The notes beneath the pieces are model-generated. The model searched no databases. It was not told the DNA's origin and saw nothing but the letters and a program-made list of their open reading frames with translations. The translations under genes and the position numbers were made by a program. Positions 15,788-24,285 of a DNA stretch of 64,000 nt are shown here, one piece after another. This DNA is from WHSW01 sp963767285. Lineage in GTDB: Bacteria; Actinomycetota; Thermoleophilia; Solirubrobacterales; 70-9. The DNA lies in contig CAVYDJ010000001.1 of assembly GCA_963767285.1 (NCBI GenBank), positions 372,001-436,000 of the forward strand, read 5' to 3'. How positions within the stretch are numbered: position 1 is the first letter of the stretch; each line of letters begins with the position of its first letter.

Positions 15788-16846
15788 TTGGATTCCCCTA
15801 CATCCGCGGTCATCGATGGCGCCGTCCTGCGGACCACCCTGCTTCAGACGCTGGACGCCCGCACGACCCACCGGGGCGAGATCGTCCTGCCCTGCATCCC
15901 GGCGCCGCTGGATCACTACGTCGAGCGACTGCGGGAGTTCTTCGAGGGCGTGGGCAAGCCGCTGTCGAGGGACGAGCTCGACAGCCTGCGAGAGCTGCTG
16001 CTCCAGAACCTGGAAGCCGGCTTCCGGGCGGCGGCCGGCGCGAAGCTGATCGTCACCTACCAGACCTCCGTCACCAACTCGCTGCGCAAGAACCTGGAGT
16101 GCGCCGTCGCGGCCCGGGGCACGGAGCAGTACGGGGGCTGGGGGCAGACGGAGGACGGGGACGATCAACCGCCCTTCGGCACCCACCCCGATGCCCGGAT
16201 CCTCGCCCTGCTCGACGAGCTGGGTGAGCCCGGCGCCGCGCCGGTCCTCGACGTCGGCGCGGGCACCGGGCGCAATGCGCTGCCACTCGCGCGGCGCGGC
16301 CACCCCGTCGACGCGATCGAGCCGGCACCGCAGTTCGCGGACGAGCTTCGACGGACCGCCCAGAGCGAGGGGCTTCCGGTCAACGTGATCGGCACGGACT
16401 TCTTCGACCCGGGCATGACGCTCACCAAGGGCCGCTACGCGCTCGGCGTCCTGGCGGAGGTCGTCCCGCACTTCCGCTCGCCCGCCCAGCTGCGGGACCT
16501 GTTCGAGCGGATGAGCGAATGCCTCACGGAGGAGGGCCTGCTGGCCTTCAACGTGTTCCTGTGCGCGTCCGGCTACGAACCCGACGCGCTCGCCCGGCAG
16601 ATGGCGGAAGTGGGTTGGTCGGCCCTGTTCACCCGCGACGAGCTGGCGGAGGCGATGGCGGGATTGCCGCTGACCCTCGTGTCCGATGACAGCGTGGTCG
16701 ACTACGAGCGAGCGCACCTGCCGGCCTCGGCGTGGCCGCCGACCACGTGGTTCGCCGACTGGGCAAGCGGCCGGAGCGTCTTCCCGGTCCCGGACGGCAG
16801 GCCTCCCGCCGAGCTGCGCTGGATCGTGCTGCGGCGCTTCGGCTGA
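15788..16846 (+). CDS. Class I SAM-dependent methyltransferase with N-terminal helical extension
   Basis: About 352 residues. The SAM-binding domain begins near residue 155 with VLDVGAGTGRNALPLARRGH (motif I) and VDAIEPAP. It continues with NVIGTDFFDPG and a hydrophobic strand YALGVLAEVVPHF. The first ~140 residues are helical (LDHYVERLREFFEGVGKPLS, ELDSLRELLLQNLEAGF) and may bind the substrate. The start is uncertain: the first usable codon after the tRNA is TTG 15788, only three bases from the tRNA end, and no clear ribosome site exists. The substrate is not predictable. Confidence 0.68.
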   Translation: MDSPTSAVIDGAVLRTTLLQTLDARTTHRGEIVLPCIPAPLDHYVERLREFFEGVGKPLSRDELDSLRELLLQNLEAGFRAAAGAKLIVTYQTSVTNSLRKNLECAVAARGTEQYGGWGQTEDGDDQPPFGTHPDARILALLDELGEPGAAPVLDVGAGTGRNALPLARRGHPVDAIEPAPQFADELRRTAQSEGLPVNVIGTDFFDPGMTLTKGRYALGVLAEVVPHFRSPAQLRDLFERMSECLTEEGLLAFNVFLCASGYEPDALARQMAEVGWSALFTRDELAEAMAGLPLTLVSDDSVVDYERAHLPASAWPPTTWFADWASGRSVFPVPDGRPPAELRWIVLRRFG

Positions 16847-16855
16847 GTCTCAGCC
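16841..16855. terminator. Shared hairpin over two convergent stop codons
   Basis: GGCTGAGTCTCAGCC is perfectly self-complementary around one central base and covers the TGA of the methyltransferase and the TGA of the cupredoxin gene. It could end transcription from both sides; there is no U-tract. Confidence 0.4.
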
Positions 16856-17518
16856 TTTGATCGAAAACGGCTCCTGGCCGGAGGCGCGCCGGTTTTGGTC
16901 GTCGTAGGCGTTCAGGGTCAGCCGGTAGCGGCCCGGGCCGAGCGGGCCCGCCGGGAGCTCGATTTCGTTCCGCCCCTTGCGGCCGTTCGCGTTGATGGTC
17001 TTCACGCCGCGCCAGTGCGGCTTTCGCCATTCGCTGATCCGGGCGACCAGGTCGGCGCGCTTGGAGAGGCGGAAGCGGGCCTCGGCCTCGTCGCCGTGAG
17101 TGGAGACTCGGATGCCGCTGAGTCGAAGTGGATGCGCGCTGATGCCCGGCACCGCAACGACGTTGACGACGCCCGTCATCCCTTCGTGCACCTTGCAGTG
17201 GTAGGTGAACCGGCCCTCCTCGCGGAACGTGTGGCTGAACAAGTCGCCGGCCGGATGCGTCTGGTTGGTCGGCGGCCCTCCGGGGTCCGAGTCGAACGCC
17301 TCCGTCTGTCCCGGGTCCGCCGTCACGGAGTGGTCGCGGCTGACGACGCCCCGCCAGAACCAGATCACCGAATCGCGGACCCCGACCGTGACCTCCGCGG
17401 GGGCGTACCGGAATGCGTCGCCGTCGATCGTCACCGACTCGGCTCCGTGCCCCGGGTGCGCTCCCGCGGGAGCGACCGAGCAGAGCACGAGCGCGACGGC
17501 TGCCGTCAGGCGCTTCAT
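16850..17518 (-). CDS. Exported cupredoxin (plastocyanin/azurin-like copper protein)
   Basis: A 222-residue protein with signal peptide MKRLTAAVALVLCSVAPAGA and a His-rich mature start (HPGHGAE). The cupredoxin domain spans ~25-125: APAEVTVGVRDSVIWFW, first copper His in SRDHSVTADPG, then Cys, His and Met in FTYHCKVHEGMTGVV, a complete type-1 site. The remaining ~90 residues form a beta domain (LRLSGIRVSTHGDEAEARF, GPGRYRLTLNAYDD) typical of bacterial Ig-like tails. Probably an extracytoplasmic electron carrier or copper-binding protein. A small secreted protein gene lies just upstream in the same direction. Confidence 0.82.
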   Translation of the reverse strand: MKRLTAAVALVLCSVAPAGAHPGHGAESVTIDGDAFRYAPAEVTVGVRDSVIWFWRGVVSRDHSVTADPGQTEAFDSDPGGPPTNQTHPAGDLFSHTFREEGRFTYHCKVHEGMTGVVNVVAVPGISAHPLRLSGIRVSTHGDEAEARFRLSKRADLVARISEWRKPHWRGVKTINANGRKGRNEIELPAGPLGPGRYRLTLNAYDDQNRRASGQEPFSIKG

Positions 17519-17522
17519 CGAG

Positions 17523-17819
17523 CTACAGCCGAATGCCCCAGTAGGCCTTTGGCGGGTTCTGGCAGTAGAAGCTGTCGCCCTCGGTCTCCGTGCAGTCGAA
17601 GCCCGTCCGCGGCTGTCCGCTGCGCAGGTACTTGGTGCTGCCCTTGCGCGCGACCTTGCACTTGAGCTTCATCGCGCGAACGCGGTAGTCGGTGGACCCG
17701 TGAGAGACGATCCCGCAGTCCTTGCTGTTGTGCCCGGCGCCGGCGGTCCCGGGGGCGAGGAGCGAGATCGAGCAGGCCACAATCGCGAGAACCGTCGAGA
17801 TTCCCAAGCGTCCCCGCAT
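17523..17819 (-). CDS. Small secreted four-cysteine protein
   Basis: 98 residues. Residues ~1-27 are a signal peptide (LGISTVLAIVACSISLLAPG, cleavage near AGA). The mature part has four cysteines (KDCGIV, KLKCKVA, GFDCTE, FYCQNP), probably two disulfides, and a basic middle. No known family recognised. It ends four bases before the cupredoxin start codon, so the two exported proteins are likely co-transcribed. Confidence 0.65.
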   Translation of the reverse strand: MRGRLGISTVLAIVACSISLLAPGTAGAGHNSKDCGIVSHGSTDYRVRAMKLKCKVARKGSTKYLRSGQPRTGFDCTETEGDSFYCQNPPKAYWGIRL

Positions 17820-17866
17820 GCGGCGCAGCCTAGCGAGCGGCTCTGTTGTGGTCTACATTTGACCTC

Positions 17867-19351
17867 TTGGCACGGAGGCGGGGATGGATTGCGTTCGCGA
17901 CCGCAGCGGCGGCCTTGGTCGTGCCTGCCGTGGCGGGCGCCGTGATCGTCGAGGAGCATGGCTCGATGCAGATGCGGGCGCCGCTGGGGACGGCGCCCCC
18001 GGCCCGCGCCGAAACCCCGCCCGGCCCCGGCGGCTCGCCGTTCTGCGAGGGCGACGGTACCTCGGGCTCGCGGATCCAGGCCGTCTACGGACACCTCCCC
18101 GGCCAGCCCGACAACTACGCGGCCAGCCTGCCGGTGTTCCGAACGATGGCGTCGGCGATCGACGACGCCTTCGACATGTCGGCCGGTCGCCAGGGCGGCT
18201 CGGCGCACCCGCGCTGGGCCTTCGAGCCGGGCACCTGCAACCTCTCGGTCCTCAACGTCGAGCTGCCCGCCGGCGCCAATGACAACTTCAACCTCACGGT
18301 CCAGCGACTGACTGACCTCGGGCTGCGAGCGCGCAGCGATCGCAAGTACATCGTCTGGCTCGACGCCGACGGGACCAACAACCTGATCGCCCACTCGCCA
18401 CAGAGCACCGATCCCAATCCGGCCACAAACCCGGCCGACGGCGGCCAGGGCCTGGCGACGGTCGCCCAGCTTGCGCGAAACGGCGGCTGGGACACCGACG
18501 GGTTCGGCGGCCCCTCATTTGCGTGGGGACCGCAGCACGAGCTCACCCACATGCTCGGCGCGGTCAACCCGGCGGCGCCGCACCACCGACAGGGCCACTG
18601 CAGCGACGAATACGACGCGATGTGCTTTTCCATCGGCGGGGATCCGCCCCCGCCATGCGACGGCAGCTTCGTGGCCCTGAAGCTCCTGCTCGACTGCAAC
18701 GCCGACGACTACTTCGCCGTCAACCCGCCGCCCGGCAACTACCTGGCCAACAATTGGAACACCTACAACAGCTCGTTCCTGGTCCGCACCGACACGCCCG
18801 ACCTGCCCCCGGACACCGCGATCGACTCCGGCCCGTCCGGGACCGTCGCCGAGACCACGGCGCAGTTCGCCTTCAGCTCCGCCGACGGGGCGAGCTTCGA
18901 GTGCAGCCTCGACGGCGGCGCCTTCGCCGCCTGCTCGTCGCCGAAGTCCTACCCCGACCTGCCCGGCGGCGCCCACGCCTTCGCCGTCCGGGCCGTCGAC
19001 GCGGCCGGCAACCGCGACTACACGCCCGCCGAACGGGCCTGGACGGTTTCCGGCGGCGGTGGCGGCGGTGGCGGTGGCGGCAACGCGGACGCCCCCGACA
19101 CCGAGATCACGAAGTCGAAGGTCAAGAAGCGCAAGGCAACGTTCGAGTTCGAGGGCAGTGGGGGCGAAGGACCGCTCACGTTCGAGTGCTCGCTCGACGG
19201 CAAGGCGTTTGCCGGTTGCAGGTCGCCCGCGAAGTTCAAGCGCCTGAAGCCGGGCCGCCATACGTTCGCGGTCCGGGCGAAGGACGCGAACGGCGCCGAC
19301 CCGACTCCGGCTGAGAAGCGGTTCAAGATCAAGCGCAAGCGCCGGCACTAG
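17867..19351 (+). CDS. Secreted metzincin-like protein with two C-terminal cysteine-containing Ig-like repeats
   Basis: About 494 residues. TTG 17867 gives a good signal peptide (MARRRGWIAFATAAAALVVP); TTG 17846 would add seven residues. The catalytic-like region at ~225 reads PQHELTHMLGAVNPAAPHHR then GHCSDEYDAMCF. It has His-Glu-x-x-His, a later His and a Met, the metzincin layout. Six cysteines occur in this domain. Two ~75-residue repeats follow (FECSLDGGAFAACSSPKSY and FECSLDGKAFAGCRSPAKF, each ending FAVRAxDAxGxxDxTPA), joined by a poly-Gly linker. Likely an exported zinc peptidase; autolysis or substrate unknown. The C-terminus is very basic. Confidence 0.72.
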   Translation: MARRRGWIAFATAAAALVVPAVAGAVIVEEHGSMQMRAPLGTAPPARAETPPGPGGSPFCEGDGTSGSRIQAVYGHLPGQPDNYAASLPVFRTMASAIDDAFDMSAGRQGGSAHPRWAFEPGTCNLSVLNVELPAGANDNFNLTVQRLTDLGLRARSDRKYIVWLDADGTNNLIAHSPQSTDPNPATNPADGGQGLATVAQLARNGGWDTDGFGGPSFAWGPQHELTHMLGAVNPAAPHHRQGHCSDEYDAMCFSIGGDPPPPCDGSFVALKLLLDCNADDYFAVNPPPGNYLANNWNTYNSSFLVRTDTPDLPPDTAIDSGPSGTVAETTAQFAFSSADGASFECSLDGGAFAACSSPKSYPDLPGGAHAFAVRAVDAAGNRDYTPAERAWTVSGGGGGGGGGGNADAPDTEITKSKVKKRKATFEFEGSGGEGPLTFECSLDGKAFAGCRSPAKFKRLKPGRHTFAVRAKDANGADPTPAEKRFKIKRKRRH

Positions 19352-19363
19352 GCCGGCCGGCGG

Positions 19364-20599
19364 TCAGCCCAGCCGGACCGGCAGCGTCCGAAGCTGGTTG
19401 ATGAACGGCGAGACGACGTACTCCGGCGTCCCGCCGAGCTCGATTTCGGGGTAGCGCGCGGCCGTCTCCTCGAAGAGCACCTTGAGCTCGAGGCGCGCGA
19501 GCGCCGTCCCGAGGCAGAAGTGCCGTCCGCCGGCGCCGAACGCCTGGTGGTCGTTCGGGGAGCGCGTGATGTCGAAGGCGTCCGGGTTCTCGAACTTCTC
19601 CTCGTCGCGGTTCGCGGCGACGTACCACATGACCACCTTGTCGCCCTCCTTGACCGGGCAGCCGCCCAGCTCGGTGTCGCGAGTCGCGGTGCGGCGGAAG
19701 TGGGCGAAGGCCGGGAACATGCGCAACGACTCCTCGACCGCGCTTGACGCCAGCGAGGGGTCGTCGAGCAGCAGCTTCCACTGGTCGCGGTCCTCGAGCA
19801 TCGCCCGCATGCCACTGCAATAGGTCGCCTTGGTGCTGTCATTGCCGGCGGCCATCAGCAGGAAGAAGCCCATCACGATCTCGTGCTCCTCAAGCCCGCG
19901 GCCGTCGAGCTCGGCGTGGACGAGGACGCTGGTCAGATCGTCGGTGGGGTTCTCCCGGCGCTCGTCGATCAGCTTCTTGCAGCGCTCGAAGATCTCGGGC
20001 ACGTCCTCCTCCATGATCAGGTGCGTGTCCTCGCCTCCCGCGTCGCGGTCGCCGGCGCCGAGCGCGTTGTTCATCAGTCGCGCCCAGATCGCGTCGTCTG
20101 AGGGGGGGATCCCCATGAAGCTGCCGATCACCCGCGAGACCACCGGCTGGGCGACGTCGTCGACGAGGTCGCAGGCCTCGCGCCCCTGGAGCCCTTCGAG
20201 GACACGGACCGTGATCGCGCGAATGTCGTCCTCATGCTCGGCGATCCGCTTCGGGGTGAAGCCGCGCTGGAAGAGCTGCTTGAGCCGGTCGTGCTTGGGC
20301 GGGTCCATGCCGATGAACATCGCCTGGATCAGCTCCAGCGGCATGACCGCGTTGGTGAGCGCGGTGATCCCGCCGCGCTCAGAGGAATAGGTCTCCCAGT
20401 CGTGGCTGACCTCGCGCAGGTGGTCCGGCAGGGTCACCGACCAGAAGCCGGCCTCCTCGGGGAACTGGCTGATCCGGGGGCTCCAGTGGACCGGGCACTC
20501 GGAGCGCAACCGCTTGAACAGCTCGTGCGGCGGTCCGTCCTCCCAAATCTCCCGGTCGCCGACCAGAACCTGGTCGAGACGCGTCTGGTTGGTCGTCAT
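19364..20599 (-). CDS. Cytochrome P450
   Basis: A 411-residue class I bacterial P450. The I-helix is LLMAAGNDSTKATYC, the K-helix ExxR is EESLR and the heme-thiolate loop is FGAGGRHFCLGTALARLE. The N-terminal MFIGMDPPKHDRLKQLFQRGF block is strong. Overall it resembles CYP125/CYP142/CYP124-type steroid or lipid hydroxylases, by impression only. No ferredoxin gene is adjacent. The ATG at 20599 is preceded by a strong ribosome site (GAGAGGAGG). Confidence 0.9.
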   Translation of the reverse strand: MTTNQTRLDQVLVGDREIWEDGPPHELFKRLRSECPVHWSPRISQFPEEAGFWSVTLPDHLREVSHDWETYSSERGGITALTNAVMPLELIQAMFIGMDPPKHDRLKQLFQRGFTPKRIAEHEDDIRAITVRVLEGLQGREACDLVDDVAQPVVSRVIGSFMGIPPSDDAIWARLMNNALGAGDRDAGGEDTHLIMEEDVPEIFERCKKLIDERRENPTDDLTSVLVHAELDGRGLEEHEIVMGFFLLMAAGNDSTKATYCSGMRAMLEDRDQWKLLLDDPSLASSAVEESLRMFPAFAHFRRTATRDTELGGCPVKEGDKVVMWYVAANRDEEKFENPDAFDITRSPNDHQAFGAGGRHFCLGTALARLELKVLFEETAARYPEIELGGTPEYVVSPFINQLRTLPVRLG

Positions 20600-20651
20600 C
20601 CGGGGCCTCCTCTCGCAACGGGTCGAGAGAGAGGACCTTACCTGCGGACGC

Positions 20652-21662
20652 TCAGCCGGCGGAGCCGGGAGTGGTCCCGAGCTCGCGCATCACCTGCTCG
20701 AGGTGATTCTCGAGCCGCTCGTCCACGGGGCTGGGCGCGACCGGCGGCGCGCCACCCTCGAGCTCCTGGAGCCGGGCGTTCAGCGCGGCGAGCTCGGCCT
20801 GTGCCTGCGCCGCCTGTTCGCGCGCCTGCGCGAGCTGCTGCTGCGTAGCCGTCAGCGCCTCGTCGCCGGTGGGTGCGGGGGTCGCGGCCGCTTGAAGACG
20901 CTTCTCCAGCGCCGCGGCGACCAGCGCATCGATTCGGCCTTCCAGGTCCGGGGACGCCCCGGCGGCCGGCTCGGGCTTGGCGACCGGCGGCGCCGGTGCT
21001 TCGGCGACCGGCTCGGGCGCTACGCGCTGCGGGGTCGTCGGTTCGGGGGTCGAGATCGACTTGGTCAGCGACCACGCGCCGCCCCCCAGCTCGGACGCTC
21101 GCGCCCCGGCCAGCCCGTCCGGGCCGTGCGCCGAGAGCCGCGCGGCGCGCTTCGAAGGCGGCAGGGTCTGCAGAACGGAGTCGAGTCCGGGCTCGGAGGC
21201 GACGGCGGTGCGCACCTCGCTCTTGGTGATCACCCCGATGTCGGACACGGCGAGCGCGTCCATCGGGTCGGCGAGCGCGACGACGAGGGCGCCATCCGTG
21301 TCAACGGCGATCGGGAGGGCGCGGTACCGGCGGGCGGTATCGGAGTCGATCAGGAGGGTGGCGCGCTTGTCGACCTGGAACCGGAAGAGGTCGACGAACG
21401 GAAGGCCGTTGCGCTCGGAGATCGCGATCGCGAGTTGCTCGGGGGTGATCGCGCCGCTCTGGATCAGGATCTCCTCGGGCATCTGCCCGACCAGGCGGCT
21501 CTCCTCGACGGCCCCGTCGACGATCTCGCGCGGCGCCAGGCCGAGCTCGATGATGACGTCGCTCAGGAAGCCCGAGCGGCCTTCGGAGCTCGCCGGGGTG
21601 ACACCCTCGGCTTGATCGAAAGGCTGGGGCGACGGAATCTCGGTCTTGCCGTCGAAGCTCAC
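20652..21662 (-). CDS. MshE_N/GspE-N-terminal domain protein with coiled-coil tail
   Basis: 336 residues. The first ~150 residues are the MshE_N-like module: GFLSDVIIELGLAPREIVDG, then QMPEEILIQSGAITPEQLAIA, and LPIAVDTDGALVVALADPMD. This module binds cyclic-di-GMP or mediates contacts in type II/IV ATPases, but no ATPase domain follows. A Pro/Ala linker (190-245) leads to a long Gln/Ala/Glu coiled coil (LTATQQQLAQAREQAAQAQ). GTG 21662 overlaps the TGA of the upstream GAF/GGDEF-like gene, so the two act in one operon, plausibly as signal and receptor. Confidence 0.65.
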   Translation of the reverse strand: MSFDGKTEIPSPQPFDQAEGVTPASSEGRSGFLSDVIIELGLAPREIVDGAVEESRLVGQMPEEILIQSGAITPEQLAIAISERNGLPFVDLFRFQVDKRATLLIDSDTARRYRALPIAVDTDGALVVALADPMDALAVSDIGVITKSEVRTAVASEPGLDSVLQTLPPSKRAARLSAHGPDGLAGARASELGGGAWSLTKSISTPEPTTPQRVAPEPVAEAPAPPVAKPEPAAGASPDLEGRIDALVAAALEKRLQAAATPAPTGDEALTATQQQLAQAREQAAQAQAELAALNARLQELEGGAPPVAPSPVDERLENHLEQVMRELGTTPGSAG

Positions 21663-22642
21663 CCGACGCTCCCGTTGGTGGCGACGGTCGCACCGAGGAC
21701 CGCGCGCTCTGCCTGTTCCAGCGCCTCCTCCGCCGAGCCTGTCTCCCCCAACGGGACTGCACCGTGCGTAACCCTGACCTGGACCTGGCGGCCATGGGTA
21801 ACCCGACGAAGGCCGTTCAGGAACCGGTCGGAGAGCGCCTCGACGCCTTCCTGGTGGGGGCAGCCGATCATCGCCACTCCAAGATCCATCTCCCCGACTC
21901 GCCCGATCTGGTCGGTGCTGCGGACCGCGCCGGAGAGCGCTTCGGCCGCGTCCTTGAGCGCCAGCTTCGCCGCCGGCGAACCCGGCAGCTCGTCGCCGGC
22001 GTCGACGTGGAAGCAGACCGCCATCGTCGCGAGCGTCCCGCGGCGAGCGAGCTTCCACTCGCGGTCGAGCAGATCGAGGAATCCTTCGCGGCCGACCAGG
22101 CCGGTGTCGGGGTCGGCGTTCGTCGCGACGCCGATTCGCTGCTTCAGATCGCGCAGGGCCGCGCGGGTGTGGACGCGCTCCCACTCGTACGCCAGCATCC
22201 GGGCGGCGAGCCCGAGCAGGACGACGTGCTCGGCCTTGTAGTCGCCCTGGCGGCGCGACAGCGCGGCGACGATCCCGACCACCGCGCCGTCGCTCATCTC
22301 CAGCGGCAGCGCGACCCACTCGCCAAGTCCCAGGGACTGCAGGTGGTGTGCGTCGAGGTCGTCGATGCCGTTCGCGCCCTCGAGCACGGTTGCGTCGGGC
22401 CCGAGCCCGCTCGCCTGCTCGACCTTTGCCAGCGGCAGCATGTTGCCGCGCTCGATCCCGACGACCTCGGCCCCGCGGACGTCGAGCACGCGCAGCTTGT
22501 CGTCGCCGGCCTCGATCTGGCCGATCAGGACCTCGCCCGGGACCTGGTCGGACAGCACGTCGAGCGCCGCGTCGGCGGCTTCGGCGAAGCTCTGAAACCG
22601 GCGGCTGATCAGGGGGAACAGCGATTGAAGGGAATTTTCCAC
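21659..22642 (-). CDS. GAF plus degenerate GGDEF-type protein
   Basis: 327 residues. Residues ~1-160 look like a GAF sensor (LGLGEWVALPLEMSDGAVVG). From ~165 the fold of a diguanylate cyclase follows (NADPDTGLVGREGFLDLLDRE, LATMAVCFHVD), but the GGDEF signature is replaced by VGEMD in STDQIGRVGEMDLGVAMIG. It should therefore be inactive as a cyclase and may be a nucleotide-binding scaffold. It opens with GTG 22642 (ENSLQSLF). The perfect palindrome 7-22 bases upstream may be an operator. It is followed with overlap by the MshE_N-like gene. Confidence 0.65.
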   Translation of the reverse strand: MENSLQSLFPLISRRFQSFAEAADAALDVLSDQVPGEVLIGQIEAGDDKLRVLDVRGAEVVGIERGNMLPLAKVEQASGLGPDATVLEGANGIDDLDAHHLQSLGLGEWVALPLEMSDGAVVGIVAALSRRQGDYKAEHVVLLGLAARMLAYEWERVHTRAALRDLKQRIGVATNADPDTGLVGREGFLDLLDREWKLARRGTLATMAVCFHVDAGDELPGSPAAKLALKDAAEALSGAVRSTDQIGRVGEMDLGVAMIGCPHQEGVEALSDRFLNGLRRVTHGRQVQVRVTHGAVPLGETGSAEEALEQAERAVLGATVATNGSVG

Positions 22643-22648
22643 CTTCCC

Positions 22649-22664
22649 CCCATCGGCCGATGGG
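22649..22664. promoter_or_regulatory. 16-bp perfect palindrome before the GAF/GGDEF-like gene
   Basis: CCCATCGGCCGATGGG reads identically on both strands and lies in the 53-base gap between the SRPBCC stop and the GTG at 22642. It is either an operator for the signalling pair or a short terminator hairpin for the SRPBCC gene. Confidence 0.45.
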
Positions 22665-22695
22665 ACCGTTTACATGAGCGTCGATCGTGCCTGTT

Positions 22696-23139
22696 TCAGC
22701 CTTCGACGAAGCCTTTCAGCTTCCCGGGCATGCTCTCGACCAGCTGCCCGCGCAAAACACCGACCAGGGGACCGCGGATCACCATTCCCAGCATCCGCCC
22801 GAGGTCGACCTCCATCCAGTACGTGGCCCGGGTCCGGCCCTCGCCGAGATCCTCGAACTCCCAGCGGCCGCGGACCGACTTCAGGTCTCCGTCGGTCTGC
22901 TCCCAGCTGATCGCGGTCGGGTCGTCGTAGCCGAAGCGCAGGGTGGAGTTGAGGGTCCTGACCTTGCCGTCGGTCTCGGTGAGGACAAGGGTCTGATGGC
23001 CGTCACCGTCGCGCTCCAGGCACTCGGCCCGCTTGATCTCCGGCTGCCACCGGGGCGACCCCTCCACGTCGGCGGCGACCGCAAAGACCTCCTCGATTGG
23101 CGCCTCGATCTCGACGCTGGCCGTTCCCTCGATTGCCAT
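22696..23139 (-). CDS. SRPBCC family protein
   Basis: 147 residues from ATG 23139 (MAIEGTASVEIEAPIEEVFAV); an ATG three codons further upstream is also possible. The strand pattern SWEQTDGDLKSVRGRWEFED, then RTRATYWMEVDLG and the final helix MVIRGPLVGVLRGQLVES are those of polyketide cyclase/coenzyme Q-binding SRPBCC proteins. Ligand unknown. The divergent broken epimerase begins 33 bases upstream. Confidence 0.75.
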   Translation of the reverse strand: MAIEGTASVEIEAPIEEVFAVAADVEGSPRWQPEIKRAECLERDGDGHQTLVLTETDGKVRTLNSTLRFGYDDPTAISWEQTDGDLKSVRGRWEFEDLGEGRTRATYWMEVDLGRMLGMVIRGPLVGVLRGQLVESMPGKLKGFVEG

Positions 23140-23172
23140 GGCGGGCACCCTAAAGGGTCATAGGATCGGCAC

Positions 23173-23396
23173 GTGAAGTTCCTGGTCACCGGCGCGAGCG
23201 GGTTCCTCGGCGCCGCGGTCTGCGCCGAGCTGCTCGGCCGCGATCACGCCGTCGCCGCGCTCGTCCGCGGGCTCGCTCTACCACGTCGTCGACGACGAGC
23301 CGATCCGTTACTACGACTTCGTCGCCCTCACCGCCGAGGCCGCCGGCGTCGGCCCGCCCCGCCGGATCCCGGCCGAGCTCGCCTCGAACGCCACCC
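23173..23396 (+). pseudogene. NAD-dependent epimerase/dehydratase, internally deleted
   Basis: GTG 23173 begins a textbook extended-SDR N-terminus (KFLVTGASGFLGAAVCAELL), but after residue ~33 (AALVRG) the sequence jumps. In another frame from ~23269 it continues with a C-terminal SDR segment (GSLYHVVDDEPIRYYDFVAL, then GPPRRIPAEL). Roughly 600 bases of the usual ~900 are missing, including the YxxxK active site. The end is cut by the convergent exonuclease gene. A deletion remnant. Confidence 0.72.
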
Positions 23397-24260
23397 CTAC
23401 CCAGCCCGTTGTTGTTGTTCCAGCCGGTCCGCCAACCGGTTCATGCCCCGCTCCCGCGCGGCCGGGGCGGCCGCTTTCCAATCCGTCCGCTTGCTGCGCG
23501 GGCGCCCCACCTTCGCGTCCTGCAGGGTCGCGATCTCCCGGAACGCGCGCAGCTCGTCGGCCGATCCGAGCAGCGAGGTGCGCAGCTTCGGGCGCGGCTC
23601 GGCGATCGCCGCCTCCAGCACGCCCTCGAGCGTGTTGTGGCGGCCGAGGAGCTCGGCGGCCGTCTTCTCGCCGACCCCCTTGGCGCCCGGCAACCCGTCG
23701 GAGGGGTCGCCGCGCAGTGCGATGAAGTCGGGAACCTGCTCGGGCCGCACGCCGTATCGGCGCTCGACCTCCTCCGGTGTGACCTCGGCGACCTTCTTCC
23801 CGGTGCTCACGTACAGCACCGTCACGTCCTTCGAGGCGCACTGGAACATGTCGCGGTCGCCGGTCATCAGCAGCGTCGTCCCGCCGGCCTTCGACTCGAC
23901 ATCGGCGTACGAGCCGAGCAGGTCGTCGGCCTCCAGCGAGTCATGCACGGCGACCGTCCAGCCGAAGGCCTCGAAGAACGCGGGCGCGTCGGCCCACTGG
24001 CCGACCAGCCCCTCGGGCATCTCGGGCCGTTCGGCGTGGTAGGCGGGGTAGAGATCGACCCGGTAGGCCGCCGCGTCGGGCCCCATGCACAGCACGACCG
24101 CGCGCGGCTCGTGCTGCCCGACTTCTTGCAGGATCAGGTTCGTCGCCCCGAGGAGCGCGTTGACCGGCTTGCCGTCGGCGCCCTTGATCGAGTCCGGGAG
24201 CGCGTAGAAGGCGCGATAGAGCATCGACGGCAGATCGACGGCGAGCAGGGGAGAGGCCAT
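23397..24260 (-). CDS. 5'-3' exonuclease (PolA-type flap/exonuclease domain, stand-alone)
   Basis: 287 residues. It matches the N-terminal domain of DNA polymerase I: LAVDLPSMLYRAFYALP, the acidic metal ligands in DSLEADDLLGSYAD and LLMTGDRDMFQ, and the helix-hairpin-helix GDPSDGLPGAKGVGEKTAAEL. It is a free-standing enzyme with no polymerase attached, expected to remove RNA primers or 5' flaps. The C-terminus is basic. ATG 24260 gives MASPLLAVD. Many actinobacteria carry both this and a full PolA. Confidence 0.85.
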   Translation of the reverse strand: MASPLLAVDLPSMLYRAFYALPDSIKGADGKPVNALLGATNLILQEVGQHEPRAVVLCMGPDAAAYRVDLYPAYHAERPEMPEGLVGQWADAPAFFEAFGWTVAVHDSLEADDLLGSYADVESKAGGTTLLMTGDRDMFQCASKDVTVLYVSTGKKVAEVTPEEVERRYGVRPEQVPDFIALRGDPSDGLPGAKGVGEKTAAELLGRHNTLEGVLEAAIAEPRPKLRTSLLGSADELRAFREIATLQDAKVGRPRSKRTDWKAAAPAARERGMNRLADRLEQQQRAG

Positions 24261-24285
24261 CCCTGGACGGTATAAAGGAGCGGAC

